Assembly (NCBI GenBank): GCA_963693285.1
Contig: OY848922.1
Span: 5,630,923-5,694,922 of the forward strand
Source of the DNA: Xestospongia muta
Lineage: Eukaryota > Porifera > Demospongiae > Haplosclerida > Petrosiidae
DNA length: 64,000 nucleotides
Reading direction: 5' to 3'
Positions within the stretch are counted from its first letter, which is position 1. Every line of letters starts with the position of its first letter. The notes under the pieces were generated by a model that had not been told where the DNA came from, ran no database searches, and saw only the letters and a program-made list of their open reading frames with translations. Position numbers and translations under genes: made by a program. Below are positions 47,150 to 59,740 of this stretch, in pieces.

Positions 47150-48690
47150 ATTGTAAATTATAGTGGGATATATTTACATAGAGAATAAATATGCAAACTG
47201 TCACTTCTGTTAAAATTATAGTAATTCCAATGGTTATAAGAGGTATACTTTGGAATGAAAAAGGGTATTGTCAATACCATGGACTGTCATTTGTAAAGGT
47301 TTCCAAATTGTTAGTACTAAGAAGGACTAAAATATATCCTAGCTGCAAAAACATGGACTCCTACCAATCACACAAGTATTTGTGGATGGAAATAATTTTG
47401 TGACAGGCTAAGTTGTGTTCTTGGCTCAGTTTTAGCTGTAATCAACTAGTTGGTTCATATGAATGCCTGTAAAGGAAAAAAGCATTAATTCTCTTTAATT
47501 TACAAATCAAAGAAAGACTGTCAGCAGAGTTTCCTAATGATATTATTATAAACTTTAATTATATTTTTTATAGGGATAATCTTCACTAATTATGTTACCT
47601 CAGTCAGCAATTATCCAACCATTACATCATTGCAAACACTTCTAAGACCATGTATTGAAGACGATGCAACACATAATATTTCCTCCTTTTTGGTATTTTT
47701 AATACAACAATTTTTAATCATTATGATAATAACTACAGGCTTACATTTGTTTTTTTCATTACTAAGAAAGCAGCTGCTCATCTTAATACTAAAGTTAGCC
47801 AATGTTGTAGTTCTATTGCTAATAAATGTATGCATGGCTCCCATCATGAAGGATGACTATCATTATAACTGCTGATAATGAAAGATTGACGAAAACATGG
47901 TTATAAGAATCTATCTATATTTAGTGAATCAAATGAGGTTAAAATGAACTACACTATGACTAACAATCACATATTTCATTATTAAATTGTTGAAGTATAA
48001 TTTTAGAAGTTTGTTCAAACTGTTCATGATCAGGATAAAAATGTTCAAATAATTGGTAATTATGTTGACAGTAACTTATGTAAGTTCATTTATTGATCTT
48101 AGAAGCTTAAGTCATACAAAACAAAAAATAATATGATATGGACATGCTCTTATATGCATACATATAAACAAAAGGATCTGAAAAAAGTGCCATTTCAAAA
48201 TGAGAAAATTTGTCAAGCCAATGGTTTCATACAAATAATTGGTACACAGACATTTTGTATAAACGTTTGCATTAAAAACTTATAATATTGTACTTTATAG
48301 ATACAAAATTTAATATGATTGTAAAACAATATAGTTGTATTTTCTTAAAAACTAGATATGTTTGTTATACAAAAAGCTGTAAAATGCATTAGTTAACATG
48401 ACAAATGATAATCGAGCTTTTAATTTTTACAGATTATGTGAAACTATATGCATATAAAATTATAACATGATCAAAGTATTGTTAGGTTAATTTGGTACAC
48501 AGAGCATTCCAAGTACATAAGTCAAGTGATTATGCCAGTCTTCACATTTAGCAAAAAAAATAGTACAAATCAGTATTTTCACTGTTCTATAATATCATTT
48601 AAATGTCATACTTAGTGTAATATTTACAATCTATGACTATTTAATGTACAGATAAATTTCAACTCAATGTACTAGTAGCATAAAATACAT
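47150..48690 (-). pseudogene. Ankyrin-intron relic that has lost its exon
   Basis: 47380-47990 and 48400-48680 match ankyrin-gene intron sequence at about 11380-11890 and 12480-12965. After GACTATTTAATG (48640) the sequence jumps directly to TACAGATAAATTTCAACTCA, which in the other copies lies downstream of the 99-nt exon. The exon and its closest flanks are gone. On the minus strand this relic precedes the COR-Death relic, as expected for an Ank-COR-Death gene order. Confidence 0.65.
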
Positions 48691-48699
48691 TTATGTTCC

Positions 48700-50440
48700 A
48701 ATTCAAAATACATTATGTGATCTACCAATTAATAGGATGGTCAGTTATTGTGATGGAATCACAGATTATCCATTATGTAATCCATTTTTCTGTGACTTCA
48801 TACCTGGAATTAGCATTCATGAAGGAGCAATAATTTTTAGTTGAATTCATGTGTTTGAGTTCATGGGTATAGAGTTATTATCTTATTGTGTACCTGACTG
48901 TGACATTTATGCATCAGAAGTCAAATTGAATATTAAGTTGTATCCATTCTAAACTGTTTGAGTTTTGACTTTTTAAAGTTTTTTTAATCTTTTTAAGAGA
49001 AAGAACAAAAGTTTTTCTTTCAAATAATGACTTCACTGATATTGATTCATTTTTTTATTTCTGCAAACATTTGCTATAATAATGCCAAAAATATAATTAC
49101 CTCTGAAACAATTGTAGGAAGGCAAACTGAGTTCTCTAACTAAACACTTTCTGCATAAGCTCTAAACTGATCACTCCATATTCTTGGTTGTGTTGTCTAT
49201 GTTTCCTCAGCATAATCTAATAGTTCTCTGTTATTGCAGCATTTATATTCAATTGCTCCTATAGCATGCACAGAAAATGAGGATGTACTTGATGTCACAG
49301 ACTCTAACTTGATTGCTCAGGCAAGGAATGAAAAATCTCTGGAATCTTCCTGGACTTTCAGCATTATAAGCTTTGATGTATGTGATCATAATTCCATTCA
49401 AACACAACATTGTCTAATTCTCTTTAAATAATTGGAATGAAACAAAATCCAATAGATTCCCTGGATATATGAGATGACAATTATGAACAACACCACTGGT
49501 ATTGTAACTTTGCATGTAATGTGGAATGGAATTGTCAAAACAAAATCATCATAAATCCTGAGTTGAATAAAAATGTTCAAAATATAGCTATAAGCCACTT
49601 ATTTAGTCCTTTACTCACAAAACTTTATCCACTAGTACTAGTCAGTCATTCTTGTTTGTAGGAATGCCCATCAAGACTTTATCCTCTATAAAGCAATAAA
49701 AGAAAGTATAAAATTAGATATTAATATTATAATTTGATTTGATGTTGATCTTTCTTGATAAACACAAGTACTGATTATATAATGTTTGGAAAGATACTCT
49801 ACCGGTAACACCATCTTATTAGCAATGGAATAAATAATTTATGATTTGTAATTATGTTTATAAAATAACATAAACGAAAGTCAGTGATACAATATTGCAT
49901 TCTACCACAACATTTGTTATAAGTGAAATCAACATGAGTTCCTATCTAATTGAACCTGTTTCTTTAGGAGATTTGTGTTGTCTTTTATCATTATCAGCAA
50001 TATTTATTAATTATATATTTAGCAACAATTAACAGAATTATTAAAGTTGTATTGATTACTTAGCAACAATATCCTTCACATTTATCTCTAATTCTGTCTA
50101 TTATCTGTCTATAATTTTTTTATAATTTATTGCTAAGACACTATCATACATGGAAACCAGTTATATATACCATAATGTAACATTAAAAAGAAAACATATA
50201 ACGCGTTTATTTGAAAAAAATTGAGATGATAATATAACATGGTTAAGCAATGTTTTTGGGTACAAAAAGTTGTTTTGTTATTTTGTAATCATCTGTTCTG
50301 TGTAAATACTATAATTGAGAAAATGCATTTTTAATAATTTTTCGATGTCTTCTATATCTATATCACGTGATTAAACCACAAGCTCTCGTGAAAGCCGTCT
50401 CCCTATCAGCGGAAACGAGGCTCTCTTTGGACATATTTAC
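48700..50440. other. No gene seen
   Basis: AT-rich sequence. One possible exon-like frame at 49231-49430 (SIAPIACTENEDVLDVTDSN) follows a TTATTGCAG acceptor, but no partner or family was found. Confidence 0.35.
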
Positions 50441-50450
50441 TAACGTATGG

Positions 50451-50564
50451 ATGGCTAAGTTACACCTGATTGGTGAGTGAAGTATTTAATATATTAAGTA
50501 CACTATTATGTCTTTATCAGATAGGTGCTGCACGGAAGTAATACGACCTATCAGTGATGAATAA
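50451..50564 (+). CDS. Possible tiny two-exon gene or gene start
   Basis: ATG at 50451 (MAKLHLI) is followed by the donor GTGAGTG. After 48 bases TTATCAG precedes DRCCTEVIRPISDE and a stop, in matching phase 1. The stretch just upstream (50385-50440) has more CG than its surroundings, as at promoters. It may be a micropeptide, the first exon of an unseen gene, or chance. Confidence 0.25.
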
Positions 50565-50869
50565 CCTGGAATCAAAGAATGTTGGAATATGTCAACATCT
50601 TATTAGTTAAAGGTTAGAGTTTACAAGATAAAGTGTATTGGTTTTAAGTGACAGTAATAGTAACCATAAAACTACATAATGTAATATAAAAACTGATCAA
50701 AGTGACTACATGTATTTCTTCTATGAGTCTGTAAAATGATAATTCAAAGCTATTTTTATGGCAAATGGAAACCACACCCAAAGATGCCCAACGTTATTAT
50801 TATTATTATGTAAGGTAATTATCATCACTATTATTATTGCACAGAACAGACTGAGAGGAACACATCAAT

Positions 50870-51609
50870 ACATTCTTATTTAACATAGCATGATCTACTA
50901 AACCATTGGGAGGATTTTTTTAACCCAATACATTGGAGATGATACCACTCCAAGCTGCTATCATAGCTATGCTTTTCCCAGTGAGTGGTTGTAGACATAC
51001 ATAACATATCCAACAACCTTTGTCTTTCAGAACATCTATGAGCATTTCCACTTGGTTCCAAGTATCAAATGTAAAATACTTTCTAATCAGATTAATGCAT
51101 ATATTTTCATCCAAACACTTCATGGACACTCTTTCACGTTGAACTTCCACTTTATCTTACTCAATAATGATCTCATTGTGCATTGTTTGAGTTACTACAT
51201 TTTCATCTATAAACCAACAAAGCATCACTGTACATATACACCACAGTATAAATGTTAACACGTAGCACAATACCTATTAGTTTCTCCTATTCAGATTTCT
51301 TAATAAATGGAGTTAACTTGTCAGTTTTCTTTTTTCTTTGGCAGCCTAATTGCAGTTAATCCAGCACCTTTTGACCTTCCTCTTTTATGCGTTTTAGGTA
51401 GCATTTTCACCAAAGTTATCGTATTTCCTTTGTCTTGCAAAACTACAAATTGTTATTCATCATTGAGTATATGTTCAACTTACCATCTGATGTACTTTGA
51501 TCATGCAACTCATTGTTAGATTCATTTTGAACAGATGATTCACACATATTCTCATAATGACAGTCAAACACATTATCACAATTTCTGTTATCAAAAACAT
51601 CTACATCAC
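50870..51609 (-). pseudogene. Transposon-derived tail with RGR linker and PHD finger
   Basis: Three pieces follow on the minus strand. 51609-51484 is acidic with a good donor. 51430-51310 reads KMLPKTHKRGRSKGAGLTAI then RLPKKK. 51210-50876 has KCLDENICINLIRKYF, then CWICYVCLQPLTGKSIA and, after a shift, LEWYHLQCIGLKK and SRSCY. The last part is a PHD finger (C-x2-C ... H-x2-C ... C) missing its second cysteine pair through the frameshift. A GR-rich linker followed by a PHD finger occurs at the ends of some invertebrate transposon proteins; the catalytic part is absent here. Confidence 0.6.
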
Positions 51610-51899
51610 CTATACAAACAAGTAAAGTTATTATTAGATTCATTGTTTATATTACCAGTTTCTGTTTCCATTTCCATAATCCCAACTTTTTTCATTGAGT
51701 TCACATTTTTTTTCAAAAATTGCAAGTCTTGGATACCACTTTCAAAATCCTTCATACCGCAAGTTGACAGTTATTGGGCTAAATCTTGTGTCAATGTAAA
51801 TGCCTTTCAATATTTTCAAGTTCAGGTGACAATCTGACTTTAATTACAAATAGGCAATCTTTCAAAAATGTACTAAAAATCATATTGATTACTTAGCAG

Positions 51900-53265
51900 T
51901 ACATCCATTGTCATATCTTTGGCACTTCCTTTTACCGTTGGAGTGAGACATATACTCTTAACCACCATGCACGCACGCATAGTCCAATTCTGAATATCCT
52001 AAGTCATTATTAATGTGGCACTTAGGAGCATGTTTACAAGTAGCTGCTACAGTTCTCGAACTTTTGGTATATAAAGTAACACGTATATTCTTCCCATAGT
52101 TTTAGAGCACTATTTAACTCCTTGAGATCTATAAGAATATCCCTCCAACTGATCAGACCTATTGACACCTCCCATATGGAAGTTGTAATCATCTATTATC
52201 AACGGTTTCTGTACTCTCTCAACTCCTTCTGTAACTGCTCTGGTTCTGTGTCGTGTTTCCATCATCTGTGTGGAAGGTAGATATCATGTGTACCATTCAT
52301 TTGTCTTTCCACTTCAAACATATTATGTTATACCATCATCAATGATATCACTGTATACTTCACCTATACAATGGTAATGTAATTGATTATTTGTTTTTAT
52401 TATTACCTTTAGCTAAACCAGTTGACTGAAATGTCTCACTAAGTCCCTTCCTATCCTTTCTTACTGTCCCGCAAGCCTCAAATCCTTTCTGTTTTAGGTC
52501 CAAGAAAAGGGTAGGTGATGAGTAGCAGTTATCAGTGTACACTCTGTAACCAACGTTAGAAAGAGATGATACTAGTTCCATGACTACTCGGTGAGCAAGC
52601 CTTTTCTCAGCTGAACCGTCTTTTTCTTTCCTAGTAACATCAGTGGTACTGTTCATAATAAGGTATGTATAGATTTATCTGTATATAACTTGATATTATA
52701 CATATGACCATTTTTGTATCAGCTGATACCTATGCTTTGATACACCATTTGTGGGTTCTAGACATACAATGAATTCATGAAAGCCTGCCCTTATACCTTA
52801 TTCTGTTCTCATCAACAGATAGTTCCTGATTAGGGATGTACATGGACTGGAATGTCTTTACTACTAAATCAAGGAGTGTCCTTATCTTCTAAATCTTATC
52901 GTAGTCATAACTGGTACGATTGGGCTGCTTCTCTACATCATTGAGATAGACAAACTTCATCAACTATTCAAATCATCTTCCGGACATAATGGCACTGAAG
53001 TTCATTATAAAATGGGGACTTAGTACTCCAGTAAGATCTGTTACACATAAATTGTTGCATAAACTTAAATGTAAATATATGTAATCATATATTTATATGT
53101 ATTATGTGTAAACAATAGTAAACTAGTACATAGTAAAACTTACCTCACTGTAGGTAACCCCATTATTCCCATGGTGAAAATAATTCCCAGTAATGGATTT
53201 ACTTCTCTTTGCATAGGATTTCTTATCCATTCATTACCACTTGCTTTGGATGGTCATTCAGATGT
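51900..53265 (-). pseudogene. piggyBac transposase relic A
   Basis: Pieces in order on the minus strand: REVNPLLGIIFTMGIMGLPT ending at a donor (53265-53144); FSAIMSGRRFE (about 53005); YLNDVEKQPNRTSYDYDKI, then IRTLLDLVVKTFQSMYIPNQ and ELSVDENRIRYKGRLS (about 52960-52800). An open 89-codon frame at 52656-52387 contains NVGYRVYTDNCYSSPTLFLD and GFEACGTVRKDRKGL. Last, DDYNFHMGGVNRSDQLEGYS lies near 52190. The first expected catalytic aspartate (SVDE) and the D of TDNCYSS are kept. In-frame stops show decay. No TTAA-bounded ends were identified. Confidence 0.85.
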
Positions 53266-53335
53266 ACTTCAGATGAGGTAAGTGTTTTTTCAGCATACCT
53301 AATTGTCTTTATATAGATTAATTGACAAAGTTACT

Positions 53336-56300
53336 TTATTCATTTTTAATCGAGAGAAAATGACGTATGTTTTTAGCAACAGACAGGTCATCAACAGGAG
53401 GTAACTCTACAGCTGTTATGATGACACTCCATTTAACTTCAGTAGGTCGTCCATCGATCCATAATTGAAGAACCTCAGACAGTCTCTGTTTATCACTAAA
53501 ATAACTTTGTTGTAGAGACATCAAATCACTTGTAGAGACATCAATGCTTCTCCTATTTCATACCATTTATATGCAATAGGAGATAGTAAACGAAAGACCT
53601 GTACTTTGTCTGGTTTGCTTTCTGTAAAATAATGAATATAAAAATGAATTATTACTAGAGAGTACAGAAAATCCTTAAAACATAAAAATATAGAATAAAT
53701 TGATTTAGAAATAAATTACTCTAGGGAACAAATAAACGGTATTTGATTGAGAGACAACACAACTTAAAAGTCAGTCTTCAAAAAAGTATATAAGTCTATC
53801 CAAAAGACTTTGTTCACTTACCAATATCTATGGTAATATGATCTGCTGTCTCAGCCTCAGATGGAGAAATATATGGTGTAGCAGTACTTTGTTCTAAATA
53901 AAAAAACATGAGGTAAATAAATCTGTAAAAAGTTAAAATCTCATTAAATCAGATTTAACTGGTTGCTGTAAGTATCCATATGAAAATATCATACATGTGA
54001 TGATATGGTTTGACAATTAAAGAATCCAGTGCACAGCTAGCATAATTTGAGATTATTATGAAAAGTTTGCCAGAATTATTATTACCATTTTGAGATAATA
54101 TTTCTTGCACAATATGAAGTTGACCAATGGCCTTTAGAGCTTCAATGAAATCATCTCTGTTAGCATTTCCACTTTTTAACCATGTTACTAACATGTCTTT
54201 ACGAGATGGTGCAGGTTGATAGTGATTGAGTGCTTTAATATCTTTTATTACAGCATCTTTAACACCAAGATGTATACCCAGAATTTCCCAGTCATTAACC
54301 TCTTTTATGAGCTTTACAAGAGCGGAGAGATGACATTCACCTATTATAAAAATACAATAAGACAATGTTACCATGACAACATTACCTAGTGGTCCATTTG
54401 GTAGATTAGAGGTGACTGAAATAACAGATATTTCATCTTCTAGAATTTGAAAGACATAAAATAATCACAAACCATCCATAAAAATATATAATGCAGAAAT
54501 GGTGAACAAAAGAAGTCCTAACTAATTTATATTGATTAACACACTTCACAATGATAGGTTGACCTAATAGTGTACTATAGTCATTATTAAATACAATGTA
54601 TTTACTTAGTTATATTTCAGATAAATGTATCAACACAACATTACCTTTTTCAATAGCATTCTTTGATGTATTTGCAGGGTATGATAATGAAAAAATGTAA
54701 ATCTACTATGCTATACCTTAGCTATAATCTTACCAATTAGCCAACAGGTTTGTCTTTTATCAATTAATTCAAGTGTTGGGAGTTGCTTTTCAATACTGCA
54801 TCTCATTAAAGGTGGATCATCATTCCATGATATAATGACCGGATGTAACTTGTGTCCACTTTCACTGTGCTCTTGTTTACAAGGGACAGATACTTCAGCT
54901 TTGAGTGCCCTTTCATCATATGCTAATATATCAGCACAAGTTGACATAGCTTCACGGAAGGCTTGGCGCAATTTAAAACAATTTTTAATCACACCATTAT
55001 AGTAGACCTCAATCCAATAGAATCTATCAACTATTAGGACAGAACCAAATAAATCTTCAGAATAAAGTAAAACAGCATAACGTAGCTGTCTTGGAAATGC
55101 AATTGAACAACTATCTATATCAAATTGTGGACTTTCTGTTCTGTCAACAAGAGCTACCACAACAGCTGTAAATACACCCTACAATAAAAATGTTGTTATT
55201 ATCAACAAAATAAAAATTGCAAAAGTGGGATAAATTTATAAATGAAGCTTTAAATATAGTAATTATTGTAGATGAGTACAACAGTTACATTACTCACCTG
55301 AGGAAAGACTTTACTTCCAAATGTTATAATCATCGGATCACACTTCTTTTGAAAAAGAACTATGTCTTTCTCTTTTGCCTGTTGAGGTGGTAATACTACT
55401 GGCATAAAATAGCGCTTAACACCATCAGTTGTCGAGAGTGGAGTAATGATATGCAGATAACGAAGCAACATTAAAAAGGCATTTTTAGTAAAATAAGAAG
55501 AAACAAATGGTAGGCAAACATTATCAAGTAAAGATTCATCAAATACTCCAAATTCACGAAATGCTCGCTGAGTGTCTGGTGTTATAGACTTACCCTCGAG
55601 TAAAATATCCTCTAAGAAGTCTACAAATGACACACGTATCAATGCTGAGAGCATAACAAGGAGATATTGAGGATTAGTAAAGGTTACATTACGAAGGACA
55701 ATTGGAAAATGCAAGAACAAATCCATGCTATGTAAATGGATAAAAAATTCAGGACATCATTTCCATCCATACTAAGACTAACACCAATACCATGACAAGA
55801 TACTAATGAAATTATTCCATGATCCTCATGTGACGCCTCCTCTTTCAAACGCAATTCAAACGTGTACCAACGTACTGGTATGGGTGCAGCAATGCTAATA
55901 TCCTTCTGATAGGACATAATATGCTGTCGAAGAGAAGATGATATTTTCTTTCGATTCCACCAACAAAGATTATCAACAGGAAATATGAGCTCTTTTCGAT
56001 CATCATTAGGAAAAATAAAATGATCATGAAACTCACTAAGAGTAGACAGTAGCTGCTCATTCTTAAATTCTTATGGCTCATACAATCCTTTTTTCGCACG
56101 CTTAATCTTGTCATAGCAAGTGCCAATGATCATAAAAAGTGGCAAGCTTTTCTTTCCTTATGCAACAACAGCATTTTTAGAAAAAACTATTAAACGCACA
56201 AAATGCTCTATCAGCTCTTGGTTGGTCATCTGTAACTCACTGGGTTGATTGAGCAACTTACCATTCAGTGAGTAGCAAAACTGAGGCTTTTCAAAAAGGC

Positions 56301-57128
56301 TTTCTGTTAACTTTGTACAGATTATATTTATGGTATTGCCACAAATAAATGCTCGTGATACACCTGCAAATTGTGGCTGACCACCACTATCAAGGACATT
56401 TATCCAGGTAACTTTGTGGCGATTTGGTGCTTTTTTTGCTTTGTAAATACTTTTTCTAATTCCCTAGAATATTGATCAGAATACATGTCTGTACTGGAAG
56501 ATGATAGCTCTTTAGCTGGGCTGGCACTAGAAACTTCAGGTCTTGTAGCTTTGTCAGATGAGATTGTAGTGCTGCTTGTAGAAATATGAAAGGTTTTCTT
56601 CTCTGTTTGATTGTGTTTTATAGTTGTATCAATATCAGAATCCAACTCATTCAAATCTTTTTCTGATATGGTTGATGTTACTGCAGTAGGCAACAGTACA
56701 GCAGCATTGTCACTTTTTACATTTTGCTTTGCCAACTCAGTCATGCTAGTTTCACCAAGTGTGAATTTTTGAGGTGATTCTGCAGATAACGTTGTACTAC
56801 TAGCATCTTCTGAAATAGGATCATCAGTTTCTTGTTGTGAATCTTTCTCTAGTGCATGAATTGCATCTGAGAGCATCCTTAGTAAGTTGAGACTGGTAAC
56901 CTTTTCCCATATCTTAATTTCCTTCATTGCGTCCAGCAACCCTCTCTAATGCTCGTATAGGTCTTGTTGCTAATGCTGTACTGTTGTGAAATCTAGGTGC
57001 ACTCCAGTTGAACAGAAGTGACTTGAATGCTGTTTTACCAACACAAGGTGGTCCCATAAGAACAAGTCTCATGTTAGTCAGTTGAACATTGCCTTTGTGG
57101 AGACCATGTTTGAAATATCTTTGTAATG
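53336..57128 (-). pseudogene. Roc-COR-Death (ROCO-type) gene with disabling changes
   Basis: Exons: 57128-55298, 55178-54734, 54439-54386, 54340-54086, 53893-53822 and 53621-53336. The first carries the Roc GTPase: P-loop GPPCVGKTAF, ATRPIRA (switch I), a ~150-residue serine/threonine-rich insert, VLDSGGQPQF (DxGGQ switch II) and IIGTCYDK. COR follows, ending FGSKVFPQ and joining GVFTAVVVALVD in the next exon. A Death domain is in the fourth exon (LSALVKLIKEVNDWEILGIH, IKDIKALNHY); the last exon has a second Death-like end (LSEVLQLWIDGRPTEVKW). Later introns are all phase 1. Lesions: a shift near 56915, a shift at the T7 run 56431, stops at 56160 and 56073, a shift at 55742, and a 20-bp duplication in the last exon. 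Roc-COR is a regulated GTPase unit; Death domains recruit signalling partners. Upstream exons are not seen. Confidence 0.82.
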
Positions 57129-57234
57129 CTGTAATAAAATACAAGAGAACATCATATTAATGATTGAATAAAGTATTGTATTATTAAAATGATATTATAT
57201 TAATCATATTAATAATAGTAGGCTTTCTAAAGGA

Positions 57235-57890
57235 CATGAAACAAACTGTAAAGAAAGGGCTGAAAACAAGAGGAGAATCAGTCATATGACAATGCAAAGC
57301 TCTTAAAGAACTGAACATTTCACTTTGGCAGGACAATAGAACTGTTATTGTTGTGTCAACTAACTGTAATCCAGCTACTGCCACTTCTGTAAAACGAAGG
57401 CTCAAAAATGGCACTAGAATCTCTGTTCCCTGCCCTAAGTCCATCCAGCTGTATAATACTTTTATGGGCAGAGTTGATCTCAATGATCAGCTCCGAGGAT
57501 ACTACAGTGTACGATTGGAGGGCCACAAGTGCTATAAATATTTGTGGTGGTTTCTGTTTGACATTGCCATTATAAATGCATACATTCTGAGTAAACATTA
57601 CTCTAACCTCACATTTCGAAGTGTGAAAATGTTTCCGACTGAGCATGCAAAGACTCTCATTGGCAATTTCACCAACCGAAAGCATCCAGGCTGTCCTTCA
57701 ATTGGTTGCTTCTTCAAAATGAATTTGTTCCGACCATTTTCCAAGAAAATTGGAGAAATGTCGCAAGTGCCACCTGTGTTATACAAAGAAGATACGAACT
57801 GATACAATATGGGTTTGTCCATCATGCAACATTGCACTATGCCACACCGGCAATGATGATAGTGATTGCTTTTTGAAATACCACCAGTAA
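57235..57890 (+). pseudogene. piggyBac transposase relic B (C-terminal half)
   Basis: It starts inside the frame (KKGLKTRGES, then TGA, then QCKALKELNISLWQDNRTV). The open frame continues with STNCNPATATSV, YNTFMGRVDLNDQLRGYYS and LWWFLFDIAIINAYILS. A frameshift near 57750 separates the last part. That part reads CRKCHLCYTKK, then WVCPSCNIALCHTG and a stop at 57890: the cysteine-rich C-terminal domain of piggyBac enzymes. It differs from relic A, so it is a separate insertion. It sits just upstream of the first seen exon of the Roc-COR-Death pseudogene, on the opposite strand. Confidence 0.87.
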
Positions 57891-58927
57891 TCAAATCATT
57901 ATTTACTACAGCAATGGACTATTATACAATTCACCATAACCACATGAAACTTATTATATATTACAACAATTATTTGTCCAGAATGATCATCCATTGTTTT
58001 ACTCTATGAATGTCACCATATAACTTCATATGTGTAGAATATAAGAAACCCTAACAAATGCTTTATACTTGTAACAATCAAATGTGTCCTTAGAGTAAGC
58101 ACTAAACAAGTTACTTTATTTACATGTAAAAACTAACAAATGGTGTGTACATGTAAAATAAAAATATGGAGTTACATGTAAATACAAACATAAGCTTAGT
58201 AGAAGCACAATAACGCTTTAGTTATGTGTAAACACAAGGAAAAGATTTATACGTGTACAAAGAGGCCTTGGCTACATGAAAAAACTGACATAAATGCATA
58301 CATCTATAATCAAATACAAAGTTACAGTAAATGCTAACACACGCTGTGAACCTATACAATAAATTATAGAAGAAAAGACTGGTACCAAACCTTTGATGGA
58401 GAGTCTCTCCTTCATTTCATCACTAAATTTGTAGATTATTTCTGTTGGCACTGTCATTCTGATCATAAAAAAAACAATCATTCAAAATGGCTTGTCTCGT
58501 CTTCTTCACAAAAAGTCATCAACTTTTTCACACACTAATCACAATAGTTATGATGTAAAAAGTTAATGGTACAATCTACAAACACTTACCTATCCTTCCG
58601 TTACTAACACAAGCCCAAAGAAAGAGGAGCATCATTGTAATACAATGACAATTTCAGAAGGCCACCATCTTTTCTTCTTCATAAAAAGCGATCAAATTTT
58701 TCACACACTAATCACGATAGATATGACATGAGAAGATAACGGAAGAATCTACTGACGCTTCCTTATACTTCCATTGCTAAGACAAGTTGTAAAAAATGCT
58801 TCTTCTTTCGCATAGAAGGACAAAAACAAAACTGTATCTAAAGCGTGCTGGCAATAGTGACGCAATCAAATTAATTTGGTAACGTGATGACATAGCATTA
58901 ATTGAATTATGGCAATTAAAGGGTTAA
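57891..58927 (+). mobile_element. 3' flank and right end of piggyBac B
   Basis: After the transposase stop the sequence runs about 1 kb to GCAATTAAAGGG followed by TTAA (about 58912-58927). This fits a piggyBac end (CCCTTTAATTGC inverted) beside its TTAA target. Two copies of a ~150-bp repeat lie inside (58490-58625 and 58665-58800), sharing TTTTTCACACACTAATCAC. The left end was not found. Confidence 0.55.
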
Positions 58928-59740
58928 AGAAGTCAGAAAATTTTTTCTTCTACAATCTTGTTTACTATATAATATAAAGTAAGCAGAGTTTATAAAATCT
59001 AGTGTAACATTGACTGAAGAGTCAAAATGAAATAAATGGCCTACAACAGTAATAGATTGACTAATCTTGTACTACAATGTCAGCATATTCACAAGTGACA
59101 TCTACTGTAATTATGGTATAACTGAATTGGCAATTAAAGGTTAAAGAAGTCAGAAAATTTCTCTTCTACAATTCTGTTTACTTTATAATATCTAGTGTAA
59201 CATTGACTGAAGAATCATAATGAAATAAATGGCCAACAATAGTATTAGATTGACTAATCTTGTACTGCAATGTCTGCATATTCACAAGTAACATCTACTG
59301 TAATTATGGTATAATTGAATAGTTTATTTGATTGTGTTCACTTTCAGCACTCTCTTTGTGATAGACTAATAGTGCCCACTATATTCCTCTCTTTGACCAT
59401 GCTATTATGTTCTATAACTAAAGTGAAGGAATTGTACAATATATGGCTGTTATATCTTGTATATTATTAGATACTGTTCATCTAGATATGTGGATGCTGC
59501 TTAATTTTTTCTCACAAAGAGGTATGGCTATGTTTCATTAATATGGCTTCTACTTTTTGTAGTCTATTCAGTATCCTCAACAATACATAGTATTGTAGAA
59601 ACCTCCATGTGATGATGATATTGAAAAAGATCTACTTCTCCTTAAAATATTATATTTTAATTTTAATTTGTTATTAAAATGAAAGTAAAATCAGAAATGA
59701 TGACGAACCAGCAAACAATTTTGATAAAAATATTCACTAT
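58905..59740. repeat. Third fragment of the COR-Death family locus, partly tandem
   Basis: 59030-59740 matches 43985-44565. On the minus strand 59640-59570 reads EVDLFQYHHHM, like VDLFEYHQSHG at 44470. Within it, 58905-59110 and 59125-59310 are tandem copies, each containing GGCAATTAAAGG(G)TTAA and GTCAGAAAATTT. Only the 3' edge of the gene is present. Confidence 0.7.
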
